From assembly GCA_016789485.1 (NCBI GenBank), contig JAEURE010000026.1, positions 1 through 16,910 of the forward strand: a stretch of 16,910 nucleotides of DNA, in the 5' to 3' direction. This DNA comes from Anaerolineales bacterium (GTDB taxonomy: Bacteria > Chloroflexota > Anaerolineae > Anaerolineales > Villigracilaceae). The stretch's first letter is position 1; every line of letters begins with the position of its first letter. The translations under genes and the position numbers were made by a program. The notes beneath the pieces are model-generated. The model had not been told where the DNA came from. It saw only the letters and a list, made by a program, of their open reading frames with translations, and did no database searches. Positions 7,804 through 14,776 of this stretch are shown in pieces.

Positions 7804-7874
7804 TGGGGTATGGTGCAATGGCAGCACACCAGCCTTTGGAGCTGTGGATCTTGGTTCGAATCCAGGTACCCCAG
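7804..7874 (+). tRNA. tRNA-Gln (anticodon UUG)
   Basis: A 71-nt cloverleaf. The acceptor stem TGGGGTA (7804-7810) pairs with TACCCCA (7867-7873), with discriminator G7874. The D arm is GTGC/GCAC. The anticodon loop CTTTGGA holds TTG, which reads CAA (and CAG by wobble). The T arm is CTTGG/CCAGG with loop TTCGAAT. The top pair of the anticodon stem (positions 27 and 43) is a C-U mismatch, leaving four pairs. The 3' CCA is not encoded (CCT follows), so it must be added by the nucleotidyltransferase. Confidence 0.96.
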
Positions 7875-7883
7875 CCTGATACA

Positions 7884-7897
7884 TCCGCACTTGCGGA
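7884..7897 (+). terminator. Short hairpin after tRNA-Gln, possible terminator
   Basis: TCCGC (7884-7888) pairs with GCGGA (7893-7897) around ACTT. A T-rich but interrupted tract, CATTCTTTCT, follows. It starts 10 nt after the tRNA and may end the tRNA transcript or guide 3' processing. Confidence 0.45.
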
Positions 7898-7908
7898 CAT
7901 TCTTTCTG

Positions 7909-7955
7909 AAACAGGATTTGCGCAACGCGGGCGACCGCCGCACAAATCCTGTTTT
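7909..7955 (+). terminator. Long hairpin between tRNA-Gln and glmU, probable terminator
   Basis: AAACAGGATTTG (7909-7920) pairs perfectly over 12 bp with CAAATCCTGTTT (7943-7954). The inner loop can form a second small stem, GCGG/CCGC (7927-7938), around a GCGA tetraloop. TTTTG at 7952-7956 ends the structure. It probably terminates transcription from the tRNA before glmU, although the T-run is short. Confidence 0.6.
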
Positions 7956-7997
7956 GTTACTGGCATATTTCCATTCACTCTTATTTGAGGTGACACT

Positions 7998-9362
7998 ATG
8001 AAGATAACGGCCATCCTTCTTGCCGCCGGGCAGGGGACTCGTATGAAATCATCCCTGCCAAAGGTTTTGCATCCGGTTGCAGGCAAACCCATGATCTGGC
8101 ATGCCATGCAAGCTATTCAAAAATCCACAACGGAAAAACCGGTTGTGGTGGTAGGGCATGGAGCGGAAGAGGTAACAAAATATCTTGGGGATTCTGCACA
8201 AACCGTTTTGCAGGAGCCGCAATTAGGAACAGGTCATGCTGTCATGCAGGCCGAGTCTTTGTTGAAAGGGAAAACTGATCTTGTCATCGTTTGTTACAGC
8301 GATATGCCCTTATTGCGCGGCGAGACTTTGCAAAAACTGGTTGAGACCCAAAAGAATAATTCAGGTCCTGTTTCTCTGTTGACTGTGATCGCAGACGACC
8401 CGCGCGGGTTTGGACGTATCATCCGCAAAGCGGATGGCTCGGTGGATGCCATCGTGGAGGAATATGTTGCCACGCCCGAACAGTTGCATGTCAAAGAATT
8501 GAACGTAGGCGGTTATTGTTTCGATGCCAACTGGTTATGGGATGCTTTGCATCGCATCCCGAAGAATCCTAAAAAAGGGGAATACTACCTGACGGATGCA
8601 ATTGAACTCGCGACTCAGGCTGGCTTGTCTGTTCACGCCACGGTGATGGATGATCTCGAAGAGACCATCGGTGTTAATACGCGTGTCCATCTTTCGGAAT
8701 GTGATGTCGCCATGCGCAGGCGTATCAACCACGGACATATGCTTGGCGGTGTGACGATGATGGATCCTGTATCCACATATATTGAAGCAGGCGTGACCAT
8801 CGGCAGGGATACGGTCATCATGCCGAACACCTATCTGCATGGAAAGACCGAGATCGGCGAGCGCAATGTGATCGGTCCGAATTCCATCATCCGCGATTCA
8901 AAGATTGGGAACGGATGCAAGGTGCTGGCTTCTGTGTTGGAAGGTGCATGGCTCGAAGACGATGTGGACATGGGACCGTTTGCGCGGCTGCGAAAAGGCG
9001 CTCATCTTGGCAATCACGTCCATATGGGCAATTTCGGCGAGGTGAAGGATTCGTATCTTGCAGATGGTGTAAAGATGGGTCACTTCTCCTATATTGGCAA
9101 TGCGCAGATCGGCTCCAATACCAATATCGGCGCGGGGACGATCACTTGTAATTATGACGGTGAAAAGAAGCACGCTACTGAAATTGGCGAAGATGTATTC
9201 ATCGGTTCAGACACCATGTTGGTGGCTCCATTGAAAATCGGGGATGGCGCACGCACAGGCGCAGGTGCAGTGGTGACGAAAAGCGTGGCTGAGGATACAC
9301 TTGTGGTGGGCATGCCCGCACGTGCCATTAAAAAACTGGAACGGAAAGCAAAAAAGAAGTAA
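7998..9362 (+). CDS. glmU: Bifunctional UDP-GlcNAc pyrophosphorylase / glucosamine-1-phosphate acetyltransferase
   Basis: Makes UDP-N-acetylglucosamine from glucosamine-1-phosphate, acetyl-CoA and UTP, for peptidoglycan and other glycans, in the cytoplasm. 454 residues, matching the usual size of about 456. The N-terminal uridyltransferase has LAAGQGTRMKS (8-18), PKVLHPVAGKPM (21-32), QLGTGHA (75-81), the metal-binding Asp in YSDMPL (D102), and GVN with N227. The C-terminal left-handed beta-helix (from about 250) shows hexapeptide repeats and the acetyltransferase residues: RLRKG (330-334), K350 in GEVKDS, H362 and Y365 in GHFSYIG, and ITCNYDG (381-387). Both active sites look complete. ATG 7998 follows GAGGTGA at 7987-7993. 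It is the first gene of a probable glmU-cdd-recO operon. The end is a Lys-rich tail. Confidence 0.97.
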   Translation: MKITAILLAAGQGTRMKSSLPKVLHPVAGKPMIWHAMQAIQKSTTEKPVVVVGHGAEEVTKYLGDSAQTVLQEPQLGTGHAVMQAESLLKGKTDLVIVCYSDMPLLRGETLQKLVETQKNNSGPVSLLTVIADDPRGFGRIIRKADGSVDAIVEEYVATPEQLHVKELNVGGYCFDANWLWDALHRIPKNPKKGEYYLTDAIELATQAGLSVHATVMDDLEETIGVNTRVHLSECDVAMRRRINHGHMLGGVTMMDPVSTYIEAGVTIGRDTVIMPNTYLHGKTEIGERNVIGPNSIIRDSKIGNGCKVLASVLEGAWLEDDVDMGPFARLRKGAHLGNHVHMGNFGEVKDSYLADGVKMGHFSYIGNAQIGSNTNIGAGTITCNYDGEKKHATEIGEDVFIGSDTMLVAPLKIGDGARTGAGAVVTKSVAEDTLVVGMPARAIKKLERKAKKK

Positions 9363-9380
9363 TAGTAACTAGGTGTAAAA

Positions 9381-9794
9381 ATGACCCTGAAAAAAGAAGA
9401 GAAACAAGCGTTGATAGACCTTGCAAATGAAGCCCGCCGCCGTGCATATGTTCCTTACTCGAACTATCCCGTTGGCGCCGCTTTGCGGACGAAGTCCGGG
9501 CGGTTGTACACCGGTGTGAATGTGGAAAACGCCGCCTATCCACAGACCATGTGCGCCGAACGGGTTGCCATTTTCAAAGCCGTGTCTGAAGGCGAAACCG
9601 AATTTGAAGTGATCGCAGTGGTCACAAATAACGGTGGTTCCCCTTGCGGCGGATGCAGGCAGGTGATGGCTGAGTTTGGCTTGGATATCATTGTTCTTTT
9701 TGCGGATGGAAAAGGAAATTTGACAAAGGAAACCACCGTCCACGAGTTGCTGCCTGAGGCGTTCACCCCGAAACATCTTGTGATAGAAAAATAA
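9381..9794 (+). CDS. cdd: Cytidine deaminase
   Basis: Converts cytidine and deoxycytidine to uridine and deoxyuridine in pyrimidine salvage. 137 residues, the size of the small homotetrameric class. The zinc site is C58 with catalytic E60 (TMCAERVAIFKA) plus C89 and C92 in PCGGCRQ. Three cysteine ligands are typical of the tetrameric form, in contrast to His-Cys-Cys in the dimeric enzyme. Substrate-binding N48 and E50 lie in GVNVENAAYP, and YSNYPVGAAL (26-35) is conserved. ATG 9381 has AGGTG at 9371-9375. It starts 18 bp after glmU, so the two are probably co-transcribed. Confidence 0.96.
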   Translation: MTLKKEEKQALIDLANEARRRAYVPYSNYPVGAALRTKSGRLYTGVNVENAAYPQTMCAERVAIFKAVSEGETEFEVIAVVTNNGGSPCGGCRQVMAEFGLDIIVLFADGKGNLTKETTVHELLPEAFTPKHLVIEK

Positions 9795-9872
9795 GTTACA
9801 ACGATGTTTGGGTAGGCGGCGGGTCTTGATACAGACTGCATCTTATTTGAACACCGCCGTTGCCTTGAGACC

Positions 9873-10631
9873 ATGACCGATTTCCGCTCTTTCCGCGCTT
9901 CTGCTGTTGTACTCCGCCATGCTGATTGGGGCGAAGCTGATCAATTGCTCACGTTCTACACACGGGAACAGGGCATGGTGCGCGCGTTGGCAAAAGGCGC
10001 GCGAAAAATGACATCGCGCAAAGGCGGGCATTTACAACCCTTCACTCAAATCACTGTGCAACTTGCAAAGGGGCGCGACCTGCTGATCGTCACTCAGGTT
10101 GAAACCGTAAACGCCTTTCTGCCGTTGCATGACAATCTTGAAAAATTAAGTTACGCTTCTTATGTAGTTGAGTTATTGCTGCGTTTTTCCTATGAAGAGG
10201 AAGGCGGGAATCCCGCGATCTTTCGGCTGTTGATCGAGACGCTGGATCGCATCGAAAAAGAAGCCGAAGCCTGGCTTGCGGTTCGGTATTATGAAATGCG
10301 ATTGTTGGATGCTGTGGGGTTTCGCCCGCAAATGTTTGAGTGCGCAAATTGCGGAAGAGAAATTCTTGCGGAAGACCAATACTTCTCATTCACGGCGGGC
10401 GGCGTCATTTGTCCGCGCTGCGGGCAGGGCTTGCCCAACCTCGCAAAGATCTCGGTGGAAACGCTCAAATATTTGCGCCATTTCCAACGCTCCAGCTACA
10501 GAGATGCCTCGCGCGCAAACCCCAGCTTTGAGGTTAAGAAAGAGGCGGAAGTCCTCATGCAGGGATACTTCACTTATTTGCTCGAGCGCGAATTGAACAC
10601 GCCCGGCTTCATTAAACGTGTCAAGTCGTAG
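9873..10631 (+). CDS. recO: DNA repair protein RecO
   Basis: Recombination mediator that works with RecR (and RecF) to load RecA on SSB-coated single-stranded DNA and that anneals strands. 252 residues, normal for the family. An N-terminal OB fold (about 1-80) has AVVLRHADWGEADQLLTFYT and GMVRALAKGARK. A helical part follows. The zinc finger is CANC...CPRC with C157, C160, C180 and C183. The start at ATG 9873 has only a weak site (TTGAGA just upstream), and 78 bp separate it from cdd. Its 3' end overlaps the end of the convergent oxidoreductase gene by 11 bp, with no terminator visible between them. Confidence 0.93.
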   Translation: MTDFRSFRASAVVLRHADWGEADQLLTFYTREQGMVRALAKGARKMTSRKGGHLQPFTQITVQLAKGRDLLIVTQVETVNAFLPLHDNLEKLSYASYVVELLLRFSYEEEGGNPAIFRLLIETLDRIEKEAEAWLAVRYYEMRLLDAVGFRPQMFECANCGREILAEDQYFSFTAGGVICPRCGQGLPNLAKISVETLKYLRHFQRSSYRDASRANPSFEVKKEAEVLMQGYFTYLLERELNTPGFIKRVKS

Positions 10632-11820
10632 CGGGCATTCGTTTGCTCCAATTCAAAACAAAAACCCAGGCAATAAATAAAACGATTGGTTTCAACATTC
10701 TCCAAAGCAGGATTTGAAACCATTTCCATTTAAACGTGTAGATGATCTGCGTGATGAGCCAGCGCGCGAATAGGGTTTGACCCAGCCCGCTTCGCACGAG
10801 CCGACGCTTGTATCTGCTGAATGAAAATTCGCCACGCTGGTACGATTCCTCGATCTCCTGCGCAGCGATGGCTCCGTATCCTAACGCCATGCTGATGCCT
10901 TCGCCAAAGATCGGGTCTGCGCCGACAGCATCACCGACCAGCAATACGCGCGGTACGGACGCCTTGTTCCACGGGCTGTACCAGCGGATGGGATGACCTT
11001 TGATCTCGTAGTCGTTCAAGTCAAAGCCCTGACGTTTCATTTCTTCTGCGAGCGGTTCTTTCAACGCCGGGCGTTTTTGGTCGGCGAGCAGATTTGTATC
11101 GTACACTCCCCAGCAGCGCATTGGCTCACCGTTGACTTGGGTGGGAAAATCCCAGGTATAGCCTGCGATGTTGTTGGGAACCGCAAAGAAGTCGAAGAAA
11201 GCAACGTCATTACGAGGGCGTTCTTGTTTTTTACCCGAAGAAATTTTATTGTTGTTGGCTGGGTAGTCTGGAGTAATTACTTCCAAGACCCGCGCCGTGT
11301 AAACAGGCTCGTTCGGAAAGATGGAGCGGCGCGTGACTCCGTTCGAGCCGTCTGCGCCAACGATGATTTCTGCACGGAACTCGCCTTGATCCGTTTCGAC
11401 AGTGACACCATTTTCATCAGGAACAACTTTTTTTACTGTCACTCCCTGCCTGATTTCTATTCCTCTGCTCTCCGCTTTTTTTGCCAGCCAGTGATCGAAT
11501 TCGCTGCGACGGATGATGCGAATGGCATGTCTTTTCGGCACACGGACATTGAGTCCCTTGCCTGCAAAATCGAAGCGGATACTGTCTGCATCCACGTGCG
11601 GGACTTCGCGCACATCCAGGCCGAGCCGTTCGAGGATCACTTCGGCGTCGATGACCAGTCCGCCTGCGCATAGTTTGAGGCGTGGATAATGTTCCTTTTC
11701 CAGAATCAAGATTCGGCTGGCAAGATGCGGATCGATCCTGGTCAAATGCAGCGCTGTGGAGAGTCCACTGGGTCCGCCGCCAAGGATGAGGATATCGTGC
11801 TTTCGTGTTTCGTTTTTCAT
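10621..11820 (-). CDS. FAD-dependent oxidoreductase, geranylgeranyl reductase family
   Basis: 399 residues. The FAD-binding Rossmann motif is ILGGGPSGLSTA (12-23), with E41 ending the second strand. LKLCAGGL (49-56) matches the K-x-C-x-G-G region of geranylgeranyl reductases. GADGSN (155-160) is the DG motif, YTWDFP (221-226) corresponds to the Y-x-W-x-F-P signature of the family, and VGDAVGADPIFGEGIS (295-310) binds the FAD phosphates. The C-terminus (about 354-390) is hydrophobic and basic, suggesting membrane attachment. Known relatives reduce isoprenoid double bonds in lipids, quinones or chlorophyll side chains; the substrate here is unknown. The gene starts 16 bp past the terminator of the preceding exporter gene. 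AAAGG directly abuts the ATG, so the mRNA may be leaderless. It overlaps recO tail to tail by 11 bp. Confidence 0.85.
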   Translation of the reverse strand: MKNETRKHDILILGGGPSGLSTALHLTRIDPHLASRILILEKEHYPRLKLCAGGLVIDAEVILERLGLDVREVPHVDADSIRFDFAGKGLNVRVPKRHAIRIIRRSEFDHWLAKKAESRGIEIRQGVTVKKVVPDENGVTVETDQGEFRAEIIVGADGSNGVTRRSIFPNEPVYTARVLEVITPDYPANNNKISSGKKQERPRNDVAFFDFFAVPNNIAGYTWDFPTQVNGEPMRCWGVYDTNLLADQKRPALKEPLAEEMKRQGFDLNDYEIKGHPIRWYSPWNKASVPRVLLVGDAVGADPIFGEGISMALGYGAIAAQEIEESYQRGEFSFSRYKRRLVRSGLGQTLFARWLITQIIYTFKWKWFQILLWRMLKPIVLFIAWVFVLNWSKRMPATT

Positions 11821-11836
11821 CCTTTTATTTTGCCAT

Positions 11837-11872
11837 AAAAAAGAGCAGGCCGGACTTTTGATCCGGCCTGCT
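11837..11872 (-). terminator. Intrinsic terminator of the exporter operon
   Basis: On the minus strand AGCAGGCCGGA (11872-11862) pairs over 11 bp with TCCGGCCTGCT (11854-11844) around a 7-nt loop. A C and then six T residues follow (11842-11837). It lies 27 bp after the exporter stop codon. Confidence 0.92.
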
Positions 11873-11899
11873 TTCCTTGGAGGAAAAAATTATCTTTTG

Positions 11900-13186
11900 T
11901 CAGTCTGCCGCCGATGTGGCTGGGATGGCGGCGATGCTTCCGCGCCAGAAAAATGCCCAATACATCACAACCGAGATGGTGTAGAGGATGATAGTGCCAA
12001 TGAAGGGCGGACCAAAGCCATATTGCACTTGCAGCCAGCCGCTGATGGTGGGACTGAATGCCCAGCCGAAATTCCATGCCATGCTGGTCAGGCTGGCGAC
12101 GGTGGCGCGGGCAGATGGTTCGACATGTTCCATGATGAAGGTTTGATAGACGGGCGAGCTCATGTTCATCAACGCGAGGCGCACATAATAGGTTGCCGCG
12201 CCGACCCAGAAGATGGGGGAGAAGCCAAGCAGAATGAGGAAGGGAATCGAAAGTGCCTGTGTGATGACGACAAGCTGGATTTTGCCTGTCCGTTCTGCGA
12301 GGGGAGGCGCAATCAATAGACCGATACCCATTGCCAGCGATCCCCAGGCAAACAAAGTGCCGATGACCGGGTCGGGCTGGTGATGAACCTGGCGGAAGAA
12401 AACGTTCATGAATGGCATGACCAATCCCGCGCCGAGAGAAGTGAGTAGCATGGGCAAAATCAACTTTGTCAGCAGTAACGGATTCTTCGCTGCATATTGG
12501 AATGGCGCAAAGATGGCGCGTTGGTTGCGCTCCAATTTGGGTGAAGTGAGAAAGACCAGTGGAATGATAGCCAGTGCGGCGCCGAAGCCGATGATCAGGA
12601 TCGAGTCGCCGTAGGCGATGCTGCTGGTTGCCATTACATTTTTGGCGTTGCCCATCCATGTGGGCAGATAGCCACCGACCCAGTTGCCAACGGAAGCCAT
12701 GGTCATTTGCAAGCCCTGACCGAAACTGAAAAGATACGTGCGTTCCTTCTCGTTGCTGTTCTCCATCAGGAAGGGAGACATGGTCACGCCTGCCAAACTC
12801 TGCGCAATGCCGGAGAGTACGTTCATCGAATAAAAGGAAGTCTCTGTCTGCCAGATCGCCATGGCAAGGATGGAAATGCTGAGTAATGCTCCTGACAAGA
12901 CCAGCGAGCTTTTACGTCCGATCAGGTCTGCGAGGTAGCCCATGGGCAGGGCGACGATCAGCGCAACGAAACTGCTGGTGGTGATGAGGTTGCCAAGCAG
13001 GGCTTCGTCAAAGCCAAGGCTGAGGACGTAGAAGTTGAAGATCAAACGGAAGACGCCCATCACGGCGCCGGTCAGGATGACGTTAAGCAGATAAAAGCGT
13101 GCATTCGGTGAGAAGGCACGGACCTGGGAATTGTATTCGCCCAATACACGGAACAACCTTGGGGCTTTTGTATTTTGTTTGTTCAT
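11900..13186 (-). CDS. Major facilitator superfamily transporter, probable exporter
   Basis: Integral membrane protein of 428 residues with a pattern of about 12 hydrophobic segments. The first is at about 32-56, after a cytoplasmic N-terminus. The loop 2-3 motif A is present as GYLADLIGRKSS (83-94), including D87, G90, R91 and K92. Loops are short and C-terminal residues are small and polar. The substrate cannot be told from sequence. It is encoded 9 bp after the ArsR-type regulator, with the ribosome site AGAGAAGGA lying between that stop and this ATG. Regulator plus transporter in one operon under a repressed promoter suggests inducible efflux of a compound the regulator senses. Confidence 0.88.
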   Translation of the reverse strand: MNKQNTKAPRLFRVLGEYNSQVRAFSPNARFYLLNVILTGAVMGVFRLIFNFYVLSLGFDEALLGNLITTSSFVALIVALPMGYLADLIGRKSSLVLSGALLSISILAMAIWQTETSFYSMNVLSGIAQSLAGVTMSPFLMENSNEKERTYLFSFGQGLQMTMASVGNWVGGYLPTWMGNAKNVMATSSIAYGDSILIIGFGAALAIIPLVFLTSPKLERNQRAIFAPFQYAAKNPLLLTKLILPMLLTSLGAGLVMPFMNVFFRQVHHQPDPVIGTLFAWGSLAMGIGLLIAPPLAERTGKIQLVVITQALSIPFLILLGFSPIFWVGAATYYVRLALMNMSSPVYQTFIMEHVEPSARATVASLTSMAWNFGWAFSPTISGWLQVQYGFGPPFIGTIILYTISVVMYWAFFWRGSIAAIPATSAAD

Positions 13187-13195
13187 TCCTTCTCT

Positions 13196-14302
13196 TTATT
13201 CTTTTGATGAGTTGTTTTGCAAAAAGGTCTGCAAATTTCCAAATATCGATTCCAATGCCTGCTTGCGCACGGCATATCGTTTTTCATCATCATTCAGGGA
13301 AAGCTCCACAAGGCTGGCGAGGCGCAGCTCGCTCAGGTGATGAGTTACCGTCGGCGGGCGAAGTTGTAATTTGCGGGCAATTTCAGTAGGGGTCAGGCTT
13401 TCATTCGATAGATAATACAAAATTTTCAAGCGGGTTGGGTCGGCAAGGGCTTTGAGCGAACGCACGAGCGCATCTGGCACTGTTTCGCCGGGGATGACGG
13501 ACATGTCTGCCGGGCGGGTGCCGAAGAGCAGCAACATGGTGTCTTTTTCGATTCTTTCAAAGAAGATGAGCGGGGTTGTCCAGAAGGCGGGAGCGACGAC
13601 GAATTTTGGGGCGCGGAACTCATCGCTGAGCTGGATGCCTTGCGAAAGCTCGAAGAATAAATCGTTGATTTGCATCGTGGAGGCTAATGCCTGGGCTCTT
13701 TCCAACCCAGCTTTGAGGACGGGTTCGACGCGTTTTTCCTCTTCCTCGAAGAATGCCTGGTAATACGACTGCATGGCGGAGAGGAATCCTTCGCCGAGTT
13801 CCTCCGGTTTGCTCCACCAGTCAAAAGCGCGTTCAAATATTTCTCTCTTGAAATTGCCGTGTTTCTTCCCAAAAATCTTTAAGAAGAACTCGATATCTTC
13901 CGCTTTCCACTTTCCTTCAGAGAAAATGCGCATGAGGATTTCTTTAAAACGTTTATGCTTTTCAAGATCCTCCGGGTTGTCGCCGATATATGGGTCTTCC
14001 AGCCTTTGCAGTTTGAGCATCCGTTCCGCCGCTGGGATTTGTTTCAACGCCCAGAGCGCGCTGACGGCATCCTTGGGGGAGGGCAGGCGGTGCAGCCATT
14101 TAAGCGGAACGCCTACCAACGGGTAGATATCCTCCAGCAATTTACGCTCAGCTGCCGGTATCCGTGAACGGACACCGGCAGCATAGGATGGGCGAATGCC
14201 ATAATAATCAGGCTCATGCAGTACGTGCAGGCTGATGAACATTTCGTAGGCTGTGCCGAAATCCCAGGTGATGGCGGGGGAGGAGGTCTGTTTGTCGGTC
14301 AT
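13196..14302 (-). CDS. ArsR-family regulator with a large N-terminal domain
   Basis: 368 residues, much longer than simple ArsR proteins of about 100. The C-terminal winged helix-turn-helix spans about 277-348: ALVRSLKALADPTRLKILYYL, then LTPTEIARKLQL and PPTVTHHLSELRLASLVEL. The N-terminal 270 residues are rich in aromatic and charged residues (DFGTAYEMFISLHVLHEPDYYG at the start, AFDWWSKPEE near 159-168). They resemble the N-terminal domain of long ArsR-like regulators (DUF5937-type; a tentative match). There is no cysteine at all, so thiol-based metal sensing is excluded. ATG 14302 follows AAGGAA on the minus strand. It probably represses its own operon through the repeats at 14574-14622. 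Confidence 0.85.
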   Translation of the reverse strand: MTDKQTSSPAITWDFGTAYEMFISLHVLHEPDYYGIRPSYAAGVRSRIPAAERKLLEDIYPLVGVPLKWLHRLPSPKDAVSALWALKQIPAAERMLKLQRLEDPYIGDNPEDLEKHKRFKEILMRIFSEGKWKAEDIEFFLKIFGKKHGNFKREIFERAFDWWSKPEELGEGFLSAMQSYYQAFFEEEEKRVEPVLKAGLERAQALASTMQINDLFFELSQGIQLSDEFRAPKFVVAPAFWTTPLIFFERIEKDTMLLLFGTRPADMSVIPGETVPDALVRSLKALADPTRLKILYYLSNESLTPTEIARKLQLRPPTVTHHLSELRLASLVELSLNDDEKRYAVRKQALESIFGNLQTFLQNNSSKE

Positions 14303-14323
14303 AGGTTCCTTGATGGCTCCGGA

Positions 14324-14545
14324 TTATTTTGTGGACTTCAATTTCCTGCCGATCGAGATCAACATTTGACCTGTATTTTCATCGATGTGATCGTTGAAGG
14401 GTGGAATGAATTTGAAAACAGTGCCAAGAGTCACAAGTACCTGCCCGGTCTCATGGGTGAAACGGTTTCGCGTGGTTGTCTTGACATCATCCGTGTGAGC
14501 CTGAGTTTTTTGTTCATCAATAATATATTCATTTACGATAGACAT
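14324..14545 (-). CDS. Small protein of unknown function, first gene of the ArsR/exporter operon
   Basis: 73 residues. I do not recognise a family. It contains a duplicated motif 25 residues apart: TGQVLVTLG (33-41) and TGQMLISIG (58-66), followed by basic or aromatic residues. The N-terminal third is polar (IIDEQKTQAHTDDVKTTTR). There is no signal peptide, membrane segment or cysteine. Translation support is strong: GAGGAGAGG lies 6 nt before ATG on the minus strand, and a consensus promoter lies just upstream. The next gene, the ArsR-type regulator, begins 21 bp after its stop. It may be an accessory protein of the regulator or exporter, but this is only inferred from position. Confidence 0.75.
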   Translation of the reverse strand: MSIVNEYIIDEQKTQAHTDDVKTTTRNRFTHETGQVLVTLGTVFKFIPPFNDHIDENTGQMLISIGRKLKSTK

Positions 14546-14573
14546 GGGTACCTCTCCTCTAATAAATTAACTG

Positions 14574-14622
14574 TTAGGCAAATGCCTTTGTTAGACCGAT
14601 GTCTAATTAGATAATAGTCTAA
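14574..14622. promoter_or_regulatory. Tandem inverted-repeat operators, probable ArsR binding sites
   Basis: Two adjacent 16-bp inverted repeats share the form TTAGA-N6-TCTAA: TTAGACCGATGTCTAA (14591-14606) and TTAGATAATAGTCTAA (14607-14622). One base further on, a degenerate third unit, TTAGGCAAATGCCTTT (14574-14589), keeps the centre symmetry AGGCA-AA-TGCCT. The second copy covers the -10 box and the first covers the expected start site. This is what an autorepressor site should look like; the obvious candidate is the ArsR-type protein of the same operon. Confidence 0.75.
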
Positions 14623-14639
14623 CACAAGCCGTTTGTCAA
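14611..14639 (-). promoter_or_regulatory. Consensus sigma-70-type promoter of the ArsR operon
   Basis: On the minus strand TTGACA (14639-14634) and TATTAT (14616-14611) are separated by exactly 17 bp. The -35 is perfect and the -10 matches five of six bases. Transcription should start near 14604. The -10 lies inside an inverted repeat, so binding there would block RNA polymerase. Confidence 0.88.
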
Positions 14640-14723
14640 GAGGGAAAAATCGCTTTTGGATACACCCACGGTCGCAAATTGTGCTTTCTTGTGAGAAAAG
14701 GCGAAATTTGTGGCCTCATTAGG

Positions 14724-14729
14724 TATAAT
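14724..14729 (+). promoter_or_regulatory. -10 element upstream of the coiled-coil membrane protein gene
   Basis: TATAAT at 14724-14729 is a perfect -10 hexamer. No convincing -35 or TGn extension is seen. It would give a start near 14736 and a leader of about 40 nt. It lies divergently from the ArsR-operon promoter, about 95 bp away. Confidence 0.5.
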
Positions 14730-14776
14730 TTTCAAGATCGAGCGTTTTCCCAGCCGTTTCTGTGGAAGGATAAAAA

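Noticed and set aside
7765..8107. Several ORFs on both strands across the tRNA-Gln region
   Set aside because: They run over the tRNA, its hairpins and the start of glmU and show no ribosome sites or family motifs.
9795..9872. Possible promoter or hairpin between cdd and recO
   Set aside because: TTGATA is not followed by a -10 at usable spacing, and the GC-rich arms pair only loosely.
10993..11673. 226-codon plus-strand ORF
   Set aside because: Antisense shadow of the FAD oxidoreductase, whose FAD motifs are intact on the minus strand.
11756..12659. ORFs of 187 codons (+) and 280 codons (-) over the transporter gene
   Set aside because: Both overlap the MFS coding frame and have compositions unlike real proteins (His/Arg/Pro- or Gly/Asp/Cys-rich). 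They also run through the terminator.
14216..14614. 132-codon plus-strand ORF
   Set aside because: It lies antisense to the start of the ArsR-type gene, the 73-residue gene and their operators, which have good ribosome sites and a promoter. No supporting signals for the plus strand.
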